NCBI RefSeq assembly: GCF_009650435.1
Contig: NZ_VVIP01000040.1
Span: forward strand, 62,001-126,000
DNA from: Foetidibacter luteolus
Lineage (GTDB): Bacteria; Bacteroidota; Bacteroidia; Chitinophagales; Chitinophagaceae
Direction: 5' to 3'
DNA length: 64,000 bases
Positions 1-8,890 of the stretch are shown here, one piece after another; positions within the stretch are counted from its first letter, which is position 1, and each line of letters opens with the position of its first letter. Made by a program: the position numbers and the translations under genes. The notes under the pieces were generated by a model. It saw nothing but the letters and a program-made list of their open reading frames with translations. It was not told the origin of the DNA and did no database searches.

Positions 1-20
1 AGGTATCCTGGCTAAGTTTT

Positions 21-94
21 TTCTTCGCTTAAATGTCGCCATAAAAAACCAGCCGTACAAGTGAGTGACACAACAATTGATACTATGAAATACC
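21..94 (-). repeat. Element A relative, partial copy
   Basis: This stretch is nearly repeated at 18200-18270: both share CTTCGCTTA, GCCATAAAAAACCA, CCGTACAAGTGAGTGACACAAC and ATGAAATA in the same order. On the minus strand it reads GTTGTGTCACTCACTTGTACGG, the same phrase found in element A copies at 40981 and 56425. It is non-coding and lies beyond the 3' end of the neighbouring minus-strand gene. Confidence 0.6.
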
Positions 95-148
95 AAAGCC
101 TGTTGAATAAAAAACCTATCGCTCTATAGATAATTCATCACAAGGAAA

Positions 149-1354
149 TTATGAAAGGGGGAGAAGTCTGTCACCGGTATCGCCCCGTTTTAAAGTAAGC
201 ACGGCTATTTCCGGCCACATACCTATTCTGCCTTTAAGGCCAAGGAAACCAAAGCCCCTGTTTACATACAGGTATTTACCCCCCTGCTCGTAAAGGCCGG
301 CCCATTGCTTGTACACGTATTTTATAGGGCTCCATTTAAACCCGAATAATTCAATGCCAAACTGCATGCCGTGGGTATGCCCGGCCAGCGTAAGGTGCAC
401 ATGCTGATGATGGTCTACGGTTACTTTATCCCAGTGAGAGGGGTCGTGCGACATCAGTATTTTAAACGAGTTGTCGGGCACATCTGTGGTAGCCCTTTTC
501 AAATCGCCATATTTATGAAAGCCGCCTTTGCCCCAGTTTTCCACACCAATCAATGCAATACTTTGCCCCTGCTTGCTGATGGTTACTGCTTCATTAAGCA
601 ATAGTTTAAAGCCCATCTCGTCATGTATCTCCTTGAGGCGTGTAAGGTTGGCCTCCTGCGCTGCTTTACTTTCCCATCGTATGTAGTCGCCATAGTCGTG
701 ATTGCCCAACACGGAATACTTGCCATAAGGGGCGGCCAGCTTTGTAAAGCCGGGTATCCAGGGCTCCATTTCTGAGGCCATATTGTTCACCAGGTCGCCT
801 GTAAATAAAAGCAGGTCGCTGTTCTGTGTATTTACCAGGTCAAGCCCCTTTTGTACGCCTTTGGCATTGCTAAAGCTGCCGGAATGTACATCTGACAATT
901 GCGTAATGGTAAAACCGTCAAAGGCATCGGGCAGGTCAGGAAAATAGATGGTTTCCTTTCTCACCCTGTAAAAATGCCTTCCCCTTGTTAAACCGAACAG
1001 CGTAACCAGGAAAATTACTGCTGCTAATGCCAATGTTGCTTCGCTTACATACACACTTCTTGCCGGGAAGCCACGAAATAAACGGCCGATATCCTCTGCC
1101 AACAACACCGGGGATGCAAACAGTTTGGGAATAAAAACAAGCAGCATGCCGCCGATAAGCACGGCAATAAAACGCTGGGCGCCATCGCCTGCCCTGCGTA
1201 TGAATGGAATGGAAATCATGCCGGCTAAAAGTAAAATATCCAATACCCAGTAGCCTACATGCACCAGCGGATTGTGATTAAGTGTAACAACAGCCTGGTA
1301 AAAATAAACGTCGCCCAGCAGGAAGAGTACTAGTATTAATGGAAGTCTCGCCAT
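149..1354 (-). CDS. Membrane-anchored metallophosphoesterase
   Basis: Predicted calcineurin-like metallophosphoesterase of 401 residues, probably facing the periplasm. The first ~125 residues hold about four hydrophobic membrane segments. The phosphoesterase domain follows with the usual metal-ligand blocks: DVH at 155-157, GD at 186-187, GNHD at 217-220, SHDP near 304 and GHTHG near 327. The organisation matches the YkuE/YaeI-like group, some members of which hydrolyse UDP-diacylglucosamine or other phosphodiesters; the substrate here cannot be read from sequence. It starts at an ATG and stands alone, with a repeat downstream and a 316-base gap upstream. Family assignment is firm; substrate is unknown. 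Confidence 0.9.
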   Translation of the reverse strand: MARLPLILVLFLLGDVYFYQAVVTLNHNPLVHVGYWVLDILLLAGMISIPFIRRAGDGAQRFIAVLIGGMLLVFIPKLFASPVLLAEDIGRLFRGFPARSVYVSEATLALAAVIFLVTLFGLTRGRHFYRVRKETIYFPDLPDAFDGFTITQLSDVHSGSFSNAKGVQKGLDLVNTQNSDLLLFTGDLVNNMASEMEPWIPGFTKLAAPYGKYSVLGNHDYGDYIRWESKAAQEANLTRLKEIHDEMGFKLLLNEAVTISKQGQSIALIGVENWGKGGFHKYGDLKRATTDVPDNSFKILMSHDPSHWDKVTVDHHQHVHLTLAGHTHGMQFGIELFGFKWSPIKYVYKQWAGLYEQGGKYLYVNRGFGFLGLKGRIGMWPEIAVLTLKRGDTGDRLLPLS

Positions 1355-1670
1355 ATATCAAAAACATTTTAACAAGGTAGACGAACAACTGCTACGGATA
1401 TTTTAAATGTTTTGTGAATACCGGGCATAATATTACCGCTACCGCTTAAGCTTTGTTTTAGAGTAGCACAATTTTGCTTCAGTGGCTGGCTGCGGTTTTC
1501 TTTGCCTGTATTTATTTACCTGCAAATCTCCCGCCAGAGGTGTAAGTGTGCTTTTTATGCCACTTATTTTATTCTGGCTGATAAATTTCATGCTTCCCAG
1601 AGTTTACTTATCAGTTATAGGTAACAATTCCGCAACGGGCCTTTGTTTATGCGCTATATTTAAGCAACCA
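1355..1670. other. Intergenic gap without a recognisable gene
   Basis: About 315 bases between two minus-strand genes. The only open frame is short, compositionally poor and without start context. No hairpin, tRNA or repeat family member was seen. Confidence 0.5.
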
Positions 1671-2180
1671 TCACGTTACTGCAGTTAAGATTAGTATGGC
1701 TAGCCCGGTTGAAGCGGCTAATGTAGTAATCAAAAGTAATTTGCCTGCCCGGAAGTATTGCCGCATTGGTTTTGACAGCAGAAGTATAGTTGATGCAGAA
1801 ACTGAGGTTAAAATTAGATAGGCTTGCCAATTGCTTCCTATGGATATATCACTTTTTTTGATAGCGTATTTTACAAGGGCAAAACCTACAAGCAATGAAA
1901 AGAGGAAACAATAAAAAAGATTAATTACCCATCCTGCCTTTTTGCTTAGCAAATGAAAGACAAACCCTACAATGGGTAATGGCAGCATGATGGTAGCTAT
2001 TTGCCAATCAAATTTTTTAAAGGAGAAGCGTGAAAAGTTTATCAGGCAATCCAAAAAGATAACAGCTATAAATACAAACAGCGAGATGGTTAACAGGTTA
2101 AAAAATTTTCCTTTTTGTGGCGTTTCAACCAGTAATTCATCCAGCAGTCCGGGCTCTTCGTTGGGTTTAAGATTGTTCAT
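1671..2180 (-). CDS. Small integral membrane protein, unknown function
   Basis: A 169-residue protein with a short charged N-terminus (PNEEPGLLDELL) followed by four hydrophobic segments at roughly 26-50, 64-80, 84-106 and 117-168 separated by Lys/Arg-rich turns. This looks like a compact inner-membrane protein. The ATG at 2178-2180 is the natural start. No family motif is recognised. It lies between the phosphoesterase and the astacin-like protease on the same strand, with large gaps on both sides, so it is probably monocistronic. Confidence 0.6.
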   Translation of the reverse strand: MNNLKPNEEPGLLDELLVETPQKGKFFNLLTISLFVFIAVIFLDCLINFSRFSFKKFDWQIATIMLPLPIVGFVFHLLSKKAGWVINLFYCFLFSLLVGFALVKYAIKKSDISIGSNWQAYLILTSVSASTILLLSKPMRQYFRAGKLLLITTLAASTGLAILILTAVT

Positions 2181-2535
2181 GGAAAAAGCAGTTGTACCGG
2201 TTAAAGATATTTAAATATTACTCTCCACCCCATTGGCAGGGTTACCGCATGTGCTGAAAAAAGTACAAGGCGCAGAAGAGTGCGACGCAACGAAGTTTTA
2301 TAGCAGCAATGCAGTTGGGCTCATAAAGTTTTTTATTGCCTGTTGCTAACAGTAAAATACGTAATGTAAAACCGGTAACAACAGGCAGTAAAAATACAAC
2401 TACCACTATCATCAAAAAGCCATTAACCAAGCCATGGTGGCCTTACACAGCTAACAAGCCCGTTGCCGGTGCTCTTGTAAAAAACCTTTACCTGTTTTAT
2501 TGCCCGATACGCTCAAAGTAAGATTAGTTGTATAA

Positions 2536-4068
2536 TTATTTATCCAGGTAAAACGTTGCCCAGTTACTGGTGGCAACCTGTTGGCCATCTTTAAAAATAG
2601 CCGTGAAGTACTTGTAAAAAGTTCTTCTTCCCGGCGATGGGAAATAACTATAGGGAACATTTAAAAACAGGTCACTGTAGTAACCGTAGTTGTAAGTTGT
2701 AATATCATATCCCGGGGCGAATGCGCTGCTGAAAGACAAATTCCTGTATTGCCCCAGCCCGTTATCATAATAAGTAACCGGTGTTTCATTTTCAAAATAA
2801 AAATAGGCAACTACGGAGAACTGCTCACTTCTCGCATTCTCAATAGTGAATTTGGGCATTACAACCAGCTTGAAATTGGTATTATCAAAAGACTGTACAT
2901 TCACAATATCTGAAAACACCGGCCCGTTACGATAAGTAAAATAAGCTGCTCCTCCTGTCGCAATCTCCCTGTTCTGGTCATCAAAAACAGATGTGGTGGT
3001 TTTAAGGCTATGGTTTCCGTTAAGCAGGTGCAGTTCATCATAAGGAATGAATAATTCTTCATTGGTAAAAAGGGTTGAACTGTAATTGGGAACGATATCC
3101 TTTCCAACTGCTACATTGCCATTGCTGGAATAATATTGTTGATTAAAGTCACGCAAAGGTGTTCCATTCGATGTATAGAAACAGGTAACAAATTTGCACC
3201 TGCGCCCCTGGGCATTATCAACCTGGAACGTTCCTTTAATGCGCATGCCATATTTTCCTCCTATGTAAACATTATGGTCCAGGGTAATATTTTTAAGTGT
3301 GCAATACACAGTTGAAGCATTATTGCCACCTGTTGAAGTTGTAGTGGTTGAAAAAGGATACATTTCTCCGATAAGTTTTTTATCACCAGGCGAAAGATCT
3401 GTATTCCAGCCTACCGAATAACCATTTAATGTTAAGGCAGGATCTATGGGATAATGCATGATTGAAGCAGGATCATAGTCCTTGTTAGACATAGTGACGC
3501 TGTAGCGGTTTAGTACCTGCTCATCTACCTGCTGTGGCGACCAGTTCTGCATTTGAAGATAATGTGCATACACGGCAGGCTTGTTCCATTGTATGCGGCT
3601 TAAAGGAGATTTGTGCTCGTGAAGTAAGCCAAGTGCATGACCAAACTCATGAAGAACCGCTCTTTTGATTTCAATTTCCCGGGTATTTTCATTGAAACCT
3701 TCATAATTCATGGTTTGCTCATTTTGATTAATGCGCTTTGCCTGGGTGCCGGCGTAAGACCAATAACCTCCCCTGTTGAAACCGATACGGATATCAGCAT
3801 CTCCGTACTCAATAAAATTAAACCGGATGTTCGCATAATTTTCCCACACATGGGCATACTGTTTAATCTTTTGCTGAATGTACAAACTGCCACCAAGAAA
3901 ACGAACGGTTAGTGTAGAGGCGTTGGTCCATTTTGCATTTACGTCAAGTACGCCACTTTCCCCAACGCCAAGAGAGGTTACTACAGTTTTATCAATACAC
4001 GAAACTATTTGGGCATTTGAAGAAAAAGTAAGCGTTGTAAACAAAACAGCAAGGCAGAAATTGTGCAC
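2536..4068 (-). CDS. Secreted astacin-like (M12A) zinc metalloprotease
   Basis: A 510-residue protein with a signal peptide (1-20, ending SNAQ). The catalytic domain (about 40-240) has the extended zinc site HEFGHALGLLHE at 140-151 and the Met-turn SIMHYP at 202-207, which define the astacin/metzincin fold. The remaining ~260 residues are Tyr/Asn/Thr-rich and probably form beta-sandwich or adhesion modules; no type IX sorting motif is visible at the C-terminus. The product probably cleaves extracellular protein or peptide substrates. It is monocistronic, and element A lies just upstream of it. Confidence 0.88.
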   Translation of the reverse strand: MHNFCLAVLFTTLTFSSNAQIVSCIDKTVVTSLGVGESGVLDVNAKWTNASTLTVRFLGGSLYIQQKIKQYAHVWENYANIRFNFIEYGDADIRIGFNRGGYWSYAGTQAKRINQNEQTMNYEGFNENTREIEIKRAVLHEFGHALGLLHEHKSPLSRIQWNKPAVYAHYLQMQNWSPQQVDEQVLNRYSVTMSNKDYDPASIMHYPIDPALTLNGYSVGWNTDLSPGDKKLIGEMYPFSTTTTSTGGNNASTVYCTLKNITLDHNVYIGGKYGMRIKGTFQVDNAQGRRCKFVTCFYTSNGTPLRDFNQQYYSSNGNVAVGKDIVPNYSSTLFTNEELFIPYDELHLLNGNHSLKTTTSVFDDQNREIATGGAAYFTYRNGPVFSDIVNVQSFDNTNFKLVVMPKFTIENARSEQFSVVAYFYFENETPVTYYDNGLGQYRNLSFSSAFAPGYDITTYNYGYYSDLFLNVPYSYFPSPGRRTFYKYFTAIFKDGQQVATSNWATFYLDK

Positions 4069-4180
4069 GTTTAAGGCTTTTAACTAAAATACGATTTCTT
4101 TGATAATCCATGCATTTGAAAAAGGAAAAAAATCAGGGGAACTTAAGCTAAACACTCCGGTTAGCGGCGCGAATTTTTTT

Positions 4181-4375
4181 ATGGGCCCGGCAACGGACCA
4201 GGCATTAAGCATCGTTGCGTCGCACTCTTGTACGGCTGGATTCGCTACGCGGCTTTTCCCGCAGGGTAGTGGTGTTGTCCAATTAGTCTGCAGGAAGTCC
4301 TCCCTTAAAATTACGCAGGCAGGTGACAACACCTGCCTGGGCATCCGTGGCGCATCAACACCAACGACGGCGAGG
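4181..4375 (+). repeat. Element A, long copy (A3)
   Basis: Non-coding repeat of about 195 bp, beginning ATGGGCCCGG and containing TCGCACTCTTGTACGG, TTCGCTACGCGG and TTTTCCCGCAGGGTAG. A 3' extension holds the perfect hairpin AGGCAGGTG-aca-CACCTGCCT (4319-4339) and ends CAACGACGGCGAGG. The same arrangement recurs at 10101-10347. Open frames on both strands here are by-products of the repeat. It sits just upstream of the protease gene start. Confidence 0.8.
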
Positions 4376-4557
4376 GGTTTAGCTATGCGCAACTGGGCCG
4401 CCCCATGCTAAAATTCTGTTGCTTTTCACACTTGTAAATCAAGGAGCTGTAGTTTATCAAATTGTCTTAATGCAAAATCATTTGGACTGCTGCTAATCCT
4501 TACTCTGTGCTCAATTGCAATCATCTTTGTTAGCACCAAACGCCGGCAGTTTTACAC

Positions 4558-4589
4558 AAAAAATGTGAAATACACATTTCACATTTTTT
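4558..4589 (-). terminator. Perfect hairpin downstream of the RidA-like gene
   Basis: A 14-bp perfect inverted repeat, AAAAAATGTGAAAT, with loop ACAC. It lies 54 bases beyond the stop of the minus-strand RidA-like gene. Read on the minus strand the stem ends in a run of T, as expected for an intrinsic terminator. Confidence 0.65.
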
Positions 4590-4642
4590 GCTTTACTTAG
4601 GATCGGTAGTTAGAAGAGCATAGTCCGCAGTACGCTTAAGTC

Positions 4643-5035
4643 CTATTTAACTACCGTTGCTTCCAGTTCAACATTCAGTGTTTCATTCAGGGCTACCACC
4701 TGCAGCAGCGTAACCGCCTGCTTCATGCCGTGTTTTGCAACGAAATCCTTAAAAAGATCAAAACAGTTTTTGATAAACTCATCAGAGGAAGTCGTGTAAA
4801 CCGTCAGCCTTACGATATTGCCACATTCATAACCCGCTTCGTTTATTACTGTTTCCAGGTTCTGTATGGCCAACCCAAGCTGGGTACGCATATCCGCGTT
4901 GCTGGATGTGCCATCTGCGTGTACCGCGGCCTGTCCGGCAACGTACAATGTTCCTTTTACTTCTTTCACTTCTACAGCCTGTACATAGCTTAATTCGTCC
5001 TGCCATTTCCAGGGGTTGATGATCCGCTTTTCCAT
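4643..5035 (-). CDS. RidA/YjgF-family protein lacking the canonical arginine
   Basis: A 130-residue protein of the Rid (YjgF/YER057c/UK114) superfamily, recognised by QAAVHADG, DMRTQLGLAIQNLE, the GNIVRLTVYTT block and a C-terminal hydrophobic strand ending VELEATVVK. Family members form trimers with active sites between subunits; RidA proper deaminates reactive enamines and imines and needs an arginine in the penultimate strand (A-R-x-x-x-x-V). Here that position reads MKQAVTLLQV with no arginine, so it is probably a Rid subgroup other than RidA and may not be an imine deaminase. It lies 112 bases downstream of a Crp/Fnr regulator on the same strand. Confidence 0.85.
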   Translation of the reverse strand: MEKRIINPWKWQDELSYVQAVEVKEVKGTLYVAGQAAVHADGTSSNADMRTQLGLAIQNLETVINEAGYECGNIVRLTVYTTSSDEFIKNCFDLFKDFVAKHGMKQAVTLLQVVALNETLNVELEATVVK

Positions 5036-5147
5036 TGCTTACATTTTTAGTTGTTAATACTGTGATTTTTGATAACAGTACAAAGTTCCCTGGTAACGAT
5101 GAATTACACTTGTGACATTGGTCACGATTATGCTGTGCGTAAAATCA

Positions 5148-5711
5148 CTAAAAGCTTATTCTGCTCAGGGCCTCCCTGGAAACGCCAAGATAAGCGGCCA
5201 ACTGAGTCTTGGAAACACGCTGTAATAAGGCGGGGTTTTGACTGATTAACTGTTTGTAACGTTCCTGTACATTGGTAGTAAGCAGCGAAAGGATGCGGCG
5301 CTGTGCAGCAAGAAAGCCACGTGTAACCTTTTCAAGAAAGAAGTGTTCTATTTTGGGTAAGCCTGTACGCAACGCATGGTAACCATCCAGCGACAGGCAA
5401 AGGGCAATTGTATCTTCAAGGCATTCTAAAGAAAGCGTTGCTTTTGTCCGGGTGTAGTAAGCCTGAAAGTCATTATCCCACCAGTCTTCCATGGCAAAAG
5501 CAAGTATATGTTGTTTTGCAGCGTCATCCGTATAAACCAGTTTGGTAAGCCCTGAAACTATATAATAATTATAGGGCACCAACTCACCCTCCTGCACTAA
5601 AAACTGGTGTTTCTTAAAATGCTTCAGTGTAAAATGACTGCTGACAAACGCAAATTCATCGTCTGTAAGTGGTACAATCTTTTCGATATGGTTGCGGAGT
5701 TGGATATACAT
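5148..5711 (-). CDS. Crp/Fnr-family transcriptional regulator
   Basis: A 187-residue regulator. The cyclic-nucleotide-binding-like beta-barrel spans about 10-115 (FKKHQFLVQEGELVPYNYYI is the typical Bacteroidota form). The C-terminal winged helix includes VSKTQLAAYLGVSREALSRI, the recognition helix seen in most Bacteroidota Crp/Fnr regulators. There is no cysteine cluster for Fe-S binding. It may be cotranscribed with the downstream RidA-like gene. Its promoter and first codon (5703-5774) are duplicated 3.2 kb away at 8891-8961, flanking the polysaccharide cluster. Effector and targets are unknown. Confidence 0.88.
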   Translation of the reverse strand: MYIQLRNHIEKIVPLTDDEFAFVSSHFTLKHFKKHQFLVQEGELVPYNYYIVSGLTKLVYTDDAAKQHILAFAMEDWWDNDFQAYYTRTKATLSLECLEDTIALCLSLDGYHALRTGLPKIEHFFLEKVTRGFLAAQRRILSLLTTNVQERYKQLISQNPALLQRVSKTQLAAYLGVSREALSRISF

Positions 5712-5774
5712 AACTAAAACAAACTTACCATTGATGCATGAGATTGCTGAGAATGGAGCGGAATTTTATGGGCC
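5703..5774. repeat. Direct repeat E, left copy (start of crp-like gene plus element A edge)
   Basis: About 70 bases matching 8891-8961 with a few substitutions: shared TATACATAACTAA, AAACTTACC, TTGATGCATGAGATT and ATTTTTATGGGCC-like ends. The left copy contains the start codon and upstream region of the Crp/Fnr gene and is cut off at the ATGGGCC edge of element A. The right copy continues into a full element A. The two copies enclose the three-gene polysaccharide cluster. Confidence 0.75.
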
Positions 5775-5836
5775 TCGTTGTAGAATTTGCGAAACTCTTT
5801 TGCCTCGTTTCTATCAACCTTAAGCACGCTGTAATA

Positions 5837-6694
5837 TTACTTAGGCGATATCTTAACGACAGGAGCTTCAGACCAATCAATTAATTTATTCGCTGATTGA
5901 ATGTCTGTAAACTGTAACAATGAAGCTAACATTTCGAATTTTTGCCTTGCGCCTGAAACGCCAATTTTTCTTTTGATATTGTCAACGAGTGACGCATGAT
6001 AGTCTGGTTGAACTACGTCAAAATCGCGGGGATGGAAATAGCTGTGATTATAATTTTTTGATTGAAAGCAACGTTTAATTAGCCAGCCTGGCAGTAGTCT
6101 GAAATAACCGCCTCCTGAGTATATAAATCGTTGCCCTAAAAACCTCGTAGTGCTTACAGGGATTTCTTTGATTTGCCAGCCATCTATTTCCAAAAAACAC
6201 GGCCCATATTCGGGAAAATTTGGGTAGCCTGAATAGACAGTTTTGCAGGGGCAGATGGATGAATCTACTTCAATCTGAAGTTGATGCAAAGTTTCCAGGT
6301 ATTGAATGACAGATTCAGTAATGGAAAAGAAAGGAGCCCGGTAGCTTTTCACCTTGCAGCAGATAATTTCCTCCAGCGTGCTGACAGACCTTTTTACGTC
6401 CTCCATAAACCCTTGCTTACTCATTCCAAAGGCAACTTTGTGCATATCCGAATGAGATCCGATATCAAAACCCGCTCCAGCAATTCTTTTCACCAGCTCC
6501 GGATATTTTCTTGCAATCCACCCCACTATAAAAAACGTCGCCCCAACATCATGCTTTGTAAACACGTCCAGGATATAATCCGTATTTCGGTTAATCCTCG
6601 ATTCCAGGTTGTCCCATGCGCCTGAATCAGCTTCATAGAAGGCGTGAAACCATTCTTCCAGGTCAACCGTCATGATGTTAAGTTGTGCTTTCAT
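5837..6694 (-). CDS. Polysaccharide deacetylase, exopolysaccharide type (DUF3473-like)
   Basis: A 285-residue NodB-fold carbohydrate deacetylase (CE4). Motif TVDLEEWFH (9-17) carries the metal-binding/catalytic Asp, GATFFIVGW is at 51-59, the HSDMH metal site (HSxxH) at 81-85 and RAPFFS near 119-124. The C-terminal YFHPRDFD is typical of the DUF3473-containing group linked to exopolysaccharide loci of exosortase (PEP-CTERM) systems. It is predicted to remove N-acetyl groups from a surface polysaccharide. There is no obvious signal peptide. It is divergently transcribed from the epimerase gene, with 158 bases between, and lies inside the E direct repeats. Confidence 0.87.
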   Translation of the reverse strand: MKAQLNIMTVDLEEWFHAFYEADSGAWDNLESRINRNTDYILDVFTKHDVGATFFIVGWIARKYPELVKRIAGAGFDIGSHSDMHKVAFGMSKQGFMEDVKRSVSTLEEIICCKVKSYRAPFFSITESVIQYLETLHQLQIEVDSSICPCKTVYSGYPNFPEYGPCFLEIDGWQIKEIPVSTTRFLGQRFIYSGGGYFRLLPGWLIKRCFQSKNYNHSYFHPRDFDVVQPDYHASLVDNIKRKIGVSGARQKFEMLASLLQFTDIQSANKLIDWSEAPVVKISPK

Positions 6695-6852
6695 CTTTTT
6701 GGGGTAAGCCGTAATTATTTCCCTTACTTTAAAAATTTTTGTATTGAAATTATGTCGTGTAAAAAAAAGAAATTATATTCAAATCAAAGGGAATATATCG
6801 ATGCAGCCGGTTAACTGCAACCCTAAATACTTAGTTTGCTAACTTATAAAAT

Positions 6853-7800
6853 ATGGTAAAAATTCTTGTTACTGGCGGTGCAGGTCAAATTGGAGCTGCG
6901 TTCATAAAATTATTGCTCAAGGACTCAATGAATTTTGTAGTCGTTGTTGATAATCTCTCTACCGGAAAAATGTCTAACCTTCCTGCCTTTCCGCAAGAGC
7001 GGTTAAGTTTTTTTCAAATTGACGTTAACAATTATGAAAAGCTTTCCAAAGTTATGCGCCAGCATAATTTCACGTATGTTTTTCACTATGCGGCCGTGGT
7101 TGGGGTACAAAGGACGCTTACAAAGCCTTTGGCCGTACTGAAGGATATTGACGGAATAAAAAACATACTTCATTTATCAAAAATAACAGGCGTTAAGCGA
7201 ATTTACTATGCATCCTCATCTGAAGTTTATGGGCATGCAAGTGAGTTTCCACAAAACGAAAACACCACGCCTTTAAATGCGACGCTGCCATATGCAATCG
7301 TGAAAAGTACAGGAGAAGCCTACTTAAAGGCCTATCATCAATTATATGGCCTTGAGTACACCATTTTCAGGTTTTTTAATACATATGGTCCCCGGCAATC
7401 CACTGACTTTGTCATTCCCAGGTTTGTGGAGGCCGCGTTGAATCATCAAACATTATTTCTCTATGGCGATGGCAGTCAAACAAGGACATTTTGTTATGTA
7501 TCAGACAACGCACAGGCATGTTACAACATTTTCAAAAAAGAAATTTACGTAAACGATGTAGTCAATATAGGCAGCAATGATGAAGTTTCGATTTACCGCG
7601 TCGCAAAAATGATTATACAAGCTGCGGGGTCCAGTTCTGAAATTGTTGTAAAACCACCGCTAAAACAGGGAGATACATTTCGCAGGTTACCAGACAACAC
7701 CAAAATGAAACATGCCTTAGCAAAAGAACTTATACCGGTTGAAAGAGGTATTGAAAAAATTATCAGGCATAAAATTTTTTCAAAGAAAATTGCGAGGTGA
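6853..7800 (+). CDS. NAD-dependent nucleotide-sugar epimerase/dehydratase
   Basis: A 315-residue extended short-chain dehydrogenase/reductase. The NAD(P)-binding glycine motif TGGAGQIG is at 7-14, the catalytic serine region ASSSEVYG at 120-127, and the YxxxK pair at Y147/K151. RFFNTYGPRQ and DGSQTRTFCYVSDN are the substrate-binding signatures of UDP-glucose/GlcNAc 4-epimerases and related dehydratases. It likely makes an activated sugar for the polysaccharide started by the next gene. The two genes are separated by one base, so they form an operon. Codon use is more AT-rich than in the surrounding core genes, suggesting transfer. Exact substrate cannot be told. Confidence 0.88.
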   Translation: MVKILVTGGAGQIGAAFIKLLLKDSMNFVVVVDNLSTGKMSNLPAFPQERLSFFQIDVNNYEKLSKVMRQHNFTYVFHYAAVVGVQRTLTKPLAVLKDIDGIKNILHLSKITGVKRIYYASSSEVYGHASEFPQNENTTPLNATLPYAIVKSTGEAYLKAYHQLYGLEYTIFRFFNTYGPRQSTDFVIPRFVEAALNHQTLFLYGDGSQTRTFCYVSDNAQACYNIFKKEIYVNDVVNIGSNDEVSIYRVAKMIIQAAGSSSEIVVKPPLKQGDTFRRLPDNTKMKHALAKELIPVERGIEKIIRHKIFSKKIAR

Positions 7801-7801
7801 T

Positions 7802-8806
7802 ATGAACGTTTTTTCATTACTACAACCTTTTCTGCTGGCTGCCGCTATTGCTTTGCTGGTCACCCCACTCGTCATCCGATTGGCAAAACGTCTCAAGATG
7901 GTGGCCATAGTCAACCAGGCCAGGTGGCATCGGAAGCCCATACCGCTTTTGGGCGGAGTGGGGATATTCATAGCCTCAACAACATCGTATTTTGTATTGA
8001 GTGAAGAAATATCCTGGCTGCTTCTGGGAGGAAGCCTTACCTCTTTCACAACGGGGCTATGGGATGATATTAAAGATAAAAGCCCCTTATTTAAAATCTT
8101 TGGCCAACTCCTGGCTGGCAGCTTTTTGGTTTTGTCTGAAACTACATTTGAAACCGGCTTTTACATTACAGACTGCCTATCCACGCTCTTCTGGACTGTG
8201 CTGATTACTAATTCAATTAACCTTTTGGATAATATGGACGGAGTAGCTGCGGGGGTATCGGCCATCATTGCGGGTATATGTGGCATTGTGTTACTAACGC
8301 TGCATTTGAATTTAGCGGCCTTAATTTCATTTTGCTGTATGGGGGCATGCATTGGCTTTCTTGCTTTCAATTTTAAACCAGCTAGTATTTTTATGGGAGA
8401 TTCAGGCAGCCTGTTACTTGGATATCACATGTCATTTCTTAGTATTTTGACAGTCAGGGCCGTAGCAGTTTCACCAGCCGAACAGTTTACAACCGCTCTT
8501 ATTTTATTGGCATTGCCAATAACCGACACCTTGTTTGTGGTTTTATCAAGGATAAAATCAGGAGTTAGTATTTTCCAGGGCGGCAAAGACCATCTCTCAC
8601 ACAGAATGGCACGAAAAGGATATAGTGAAGCAACTGTTGCCCTTTGCTTATATTTTTTTGCAATAATGTGGTCTTCGGCAATACTATTCAAAGCTGTTTT
8701 GGATAAGAATGTTTTTTTGATATACACAACTGTAGTCGGCTTGTTAACAATTGCTTTCTGTTTTCGCTTGAGTAGTTTTAGATCAATAAAACAAGCCAAT
8801 CATTAG
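7802..8806 (+). CDS. Polyprenyl-phosphate sugar-1-phosphate transferase (MraY/WecA family)
   Basis: A 334-residue polytopic membrane enzyme of the glycosyltransferase 4 family, which transfers a sugar-1-phosphate (often GlcNAc-1-P) from UDP to undecaprenyl phosphate and so starts O-antigen or capsule synthesis. The signatures are HRKPIPLLGGVGIF near the N-terminus, the Mg-binding NLLDNMDG, FMGDSGSLLLGY, and the cytoplasmic GGKDHLSHR loop. I chose the ATG at 7802, one base after the epimerase stop; an upstream in-frame start would overlap that gene by about 60 bases and add a hydrophilic tail atypical of the family. No peptidoglycan-specific MraY neighbours are present. Confidence 0.88.
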   Translation: MNVFSLLQPFLLAAAIALLVTPLVIRLAKRLKMVAIVNQARWHRKPIPLLGGVGIFIASTTSYFVLSEEISWLLLGGSLTSFTTGLWDDIKDKSPLFKIFGQLLAGSFLVLSETTFETGFYITDCLSTLFWTVLITNSINLLDNMDGVAAGVSAIIAGICGIVLLTLHLNLAALISFCCMGACIGFLAFNFKPASIFMGDSGSLLLGYHMSFLSILTVRAVAVSPAEQFTTALILLALPITDTLFVVLSRIKSGVSIFQGGKDHLSHRMARKGYSEATVALCLYFFAIMWSSAILFKAVLDKNVFLIYTTVVGLLTIAFCFRLSSFRSIKQANH

Positions 8807-8890
8807 CATATTCTGTACACTCAGATGAAAGTCTGGCTTTTATAACAAACCCGAAGAAAAGCTACGCTAAACTCTTTGAATACTTTGGTA

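Noticed and set aside
1482..1688. 68-codon plus-strand frame
   Set aside because: Overlaps the end of the 1671-2180 gene and shows no start context or family features.
2242..2430. 62-codon hydrophobic minus-strand frame
   Set aside because: Its C-terminal part reads through a partial GAGTGCGACGCAAC repeat; one hydrophobic stretch alone is not enough support.
4084..4411. Overlapping ~100-codon frames on both strands
   Set aside because: They lie inside element A; similar frames recur wherever the repeat occurs, with no conserved protein features.
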